A DNA stretch of 64,000 bases, from NCBI GenBank assembly GCA_013822685.1, contig PNKV01000007.1, forward strand, positions 114,141 through 178,140, read 5' to 3'. A program made the translations under genes and the position numbers. Under the pieces are notes generated by a model, which was given only the letters and a program-made list of their open reading frames with translations, had not been told where the DNA came from and did no database searches. Positions within the stretch are counted from its first letter, which is position 1. Every line of letters starts with the position of its first letter. Positions 63,927 to 64,000 of this stretch are shown one piece after another. The DNA is from Leptothrix sp. (in: b-proteobacteria) (GTDB lineage: Bacteria > Pseudomonadota > Gammaproteobacteria > Burkholderiales > Burkholderiaceae_C).

Positions 63927-63945
63927 GTCCCGCTCGTCGCGGGAC
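63927..63945. repeat. Hairpin element near the window end
   Basis: GTCCCGC-TCGTC-GCGGGAC forms a perfect 7-bp stem in a GC-rich intergenic segment after pglL. It may be an extragenic palindromic repeat; only one copy is in the window, so this is tentative. Confidence 0.3.
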
Positions 63946-64000
63946 TGCCTTGCGATGCTCGGGTCGAGGTGGGGCCGTGGAACTCACTGCGCGGCCGTTG

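Overview
The window is high-GC DNA from a betaproteobacterium, most likely order Burkholderiales (Comamonadaceae or Sphaerotilaceae-like). The reasons are the split cobalamin methionine synthase, the 16-strand Burkholderiales-type general porins, the bamE/fur divergent pair, the hpf-ptsN-hprK block, metX-metW, and a PEP-CTERM protein. Most of it is chromosomal housekeeping DNA. I see no phage, insertion sequence, CRISPR array, tRNA or rRNA, and no gene-free stretch longer than 300 bases.

Layout. 1-6.3 kb: the large fragment of methionine synthase (metH), then a secreted DUF1800/DUF1501 pair. 6.3-11.9 kb: uvrA, a secreted alpha/beta hydrolase facing a TetR regulator across two identical palindromes, and a fumarylacetoacetase-family hydrolase. 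11.9-16.5 kb: purB-pyrF and two FtsX-type permeases without an ATPase. 16.5-23.4 kb: a DUF898 membrane protein, a glutathione transferase, an FMN/Fe-S glutamate-synthase-like protein, a PEP-CTERM protein, and metX-metW behind a SAM-II riboswitch with an intrinsic terminator. 23.4-27.0 kb: three tandem porins, the last with an abnormal 5' end. 27.3-32.9 kb: recQ, mmsA, a class II glutamine amidotransferase, ssb and a small secreted peptide.

32.9-43.3 kb is the accessory-looking part and the most interesting region. A tightly packed eight-gene operon reads leftward: periplasmic binding protein, membrane di-iron desaturase-like oxidase, short-chain dehydrogenase, EamA transporter, creatininase-family amidohydrolase, isochorismatase-like cysteine hydrolase, metallo-beta-lactamase-fold hydrolase and an uncharacterised protein. 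It is preceded by an RNA leader with the conserved blocks and helices of the ykkC class, best matching the guanidine-I riboswitch. Immediately upstream lies an overlapping amiE-norQ-norD cluster: an aliphatic amidase coupled to a MoxR/VWA chaperone pair. I infer a system for taking up and breaking down a guanidino compound or related amide, possibly starting with an oxidative step. The substrate is unknown.

43.4-48.6 kb: an acyl-CoA synthetase with a palindromic operator, a DUF962/Mpo1-like protein, an MTA/SAH nucleosidase, and a BigR-like sulfide-responsive module (two YeeE/YedE half-transporters and a persulfide dioxygenase around an ArsR repressor). 48.8-55.2 kb: a two-component pair whose regulator carries its receiver at the C terminus, purT, a Crp/Fnr regulator, an orphan HigA-like protein, and AMP nucleosidase. 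55.2-64 kb: bamE-dapB-exbB-exbD, divergent fur, hprK, ptsN, hpf (without rpoN beside it), an MFS transporter and a PglL-type oligosaccharyltransferase.
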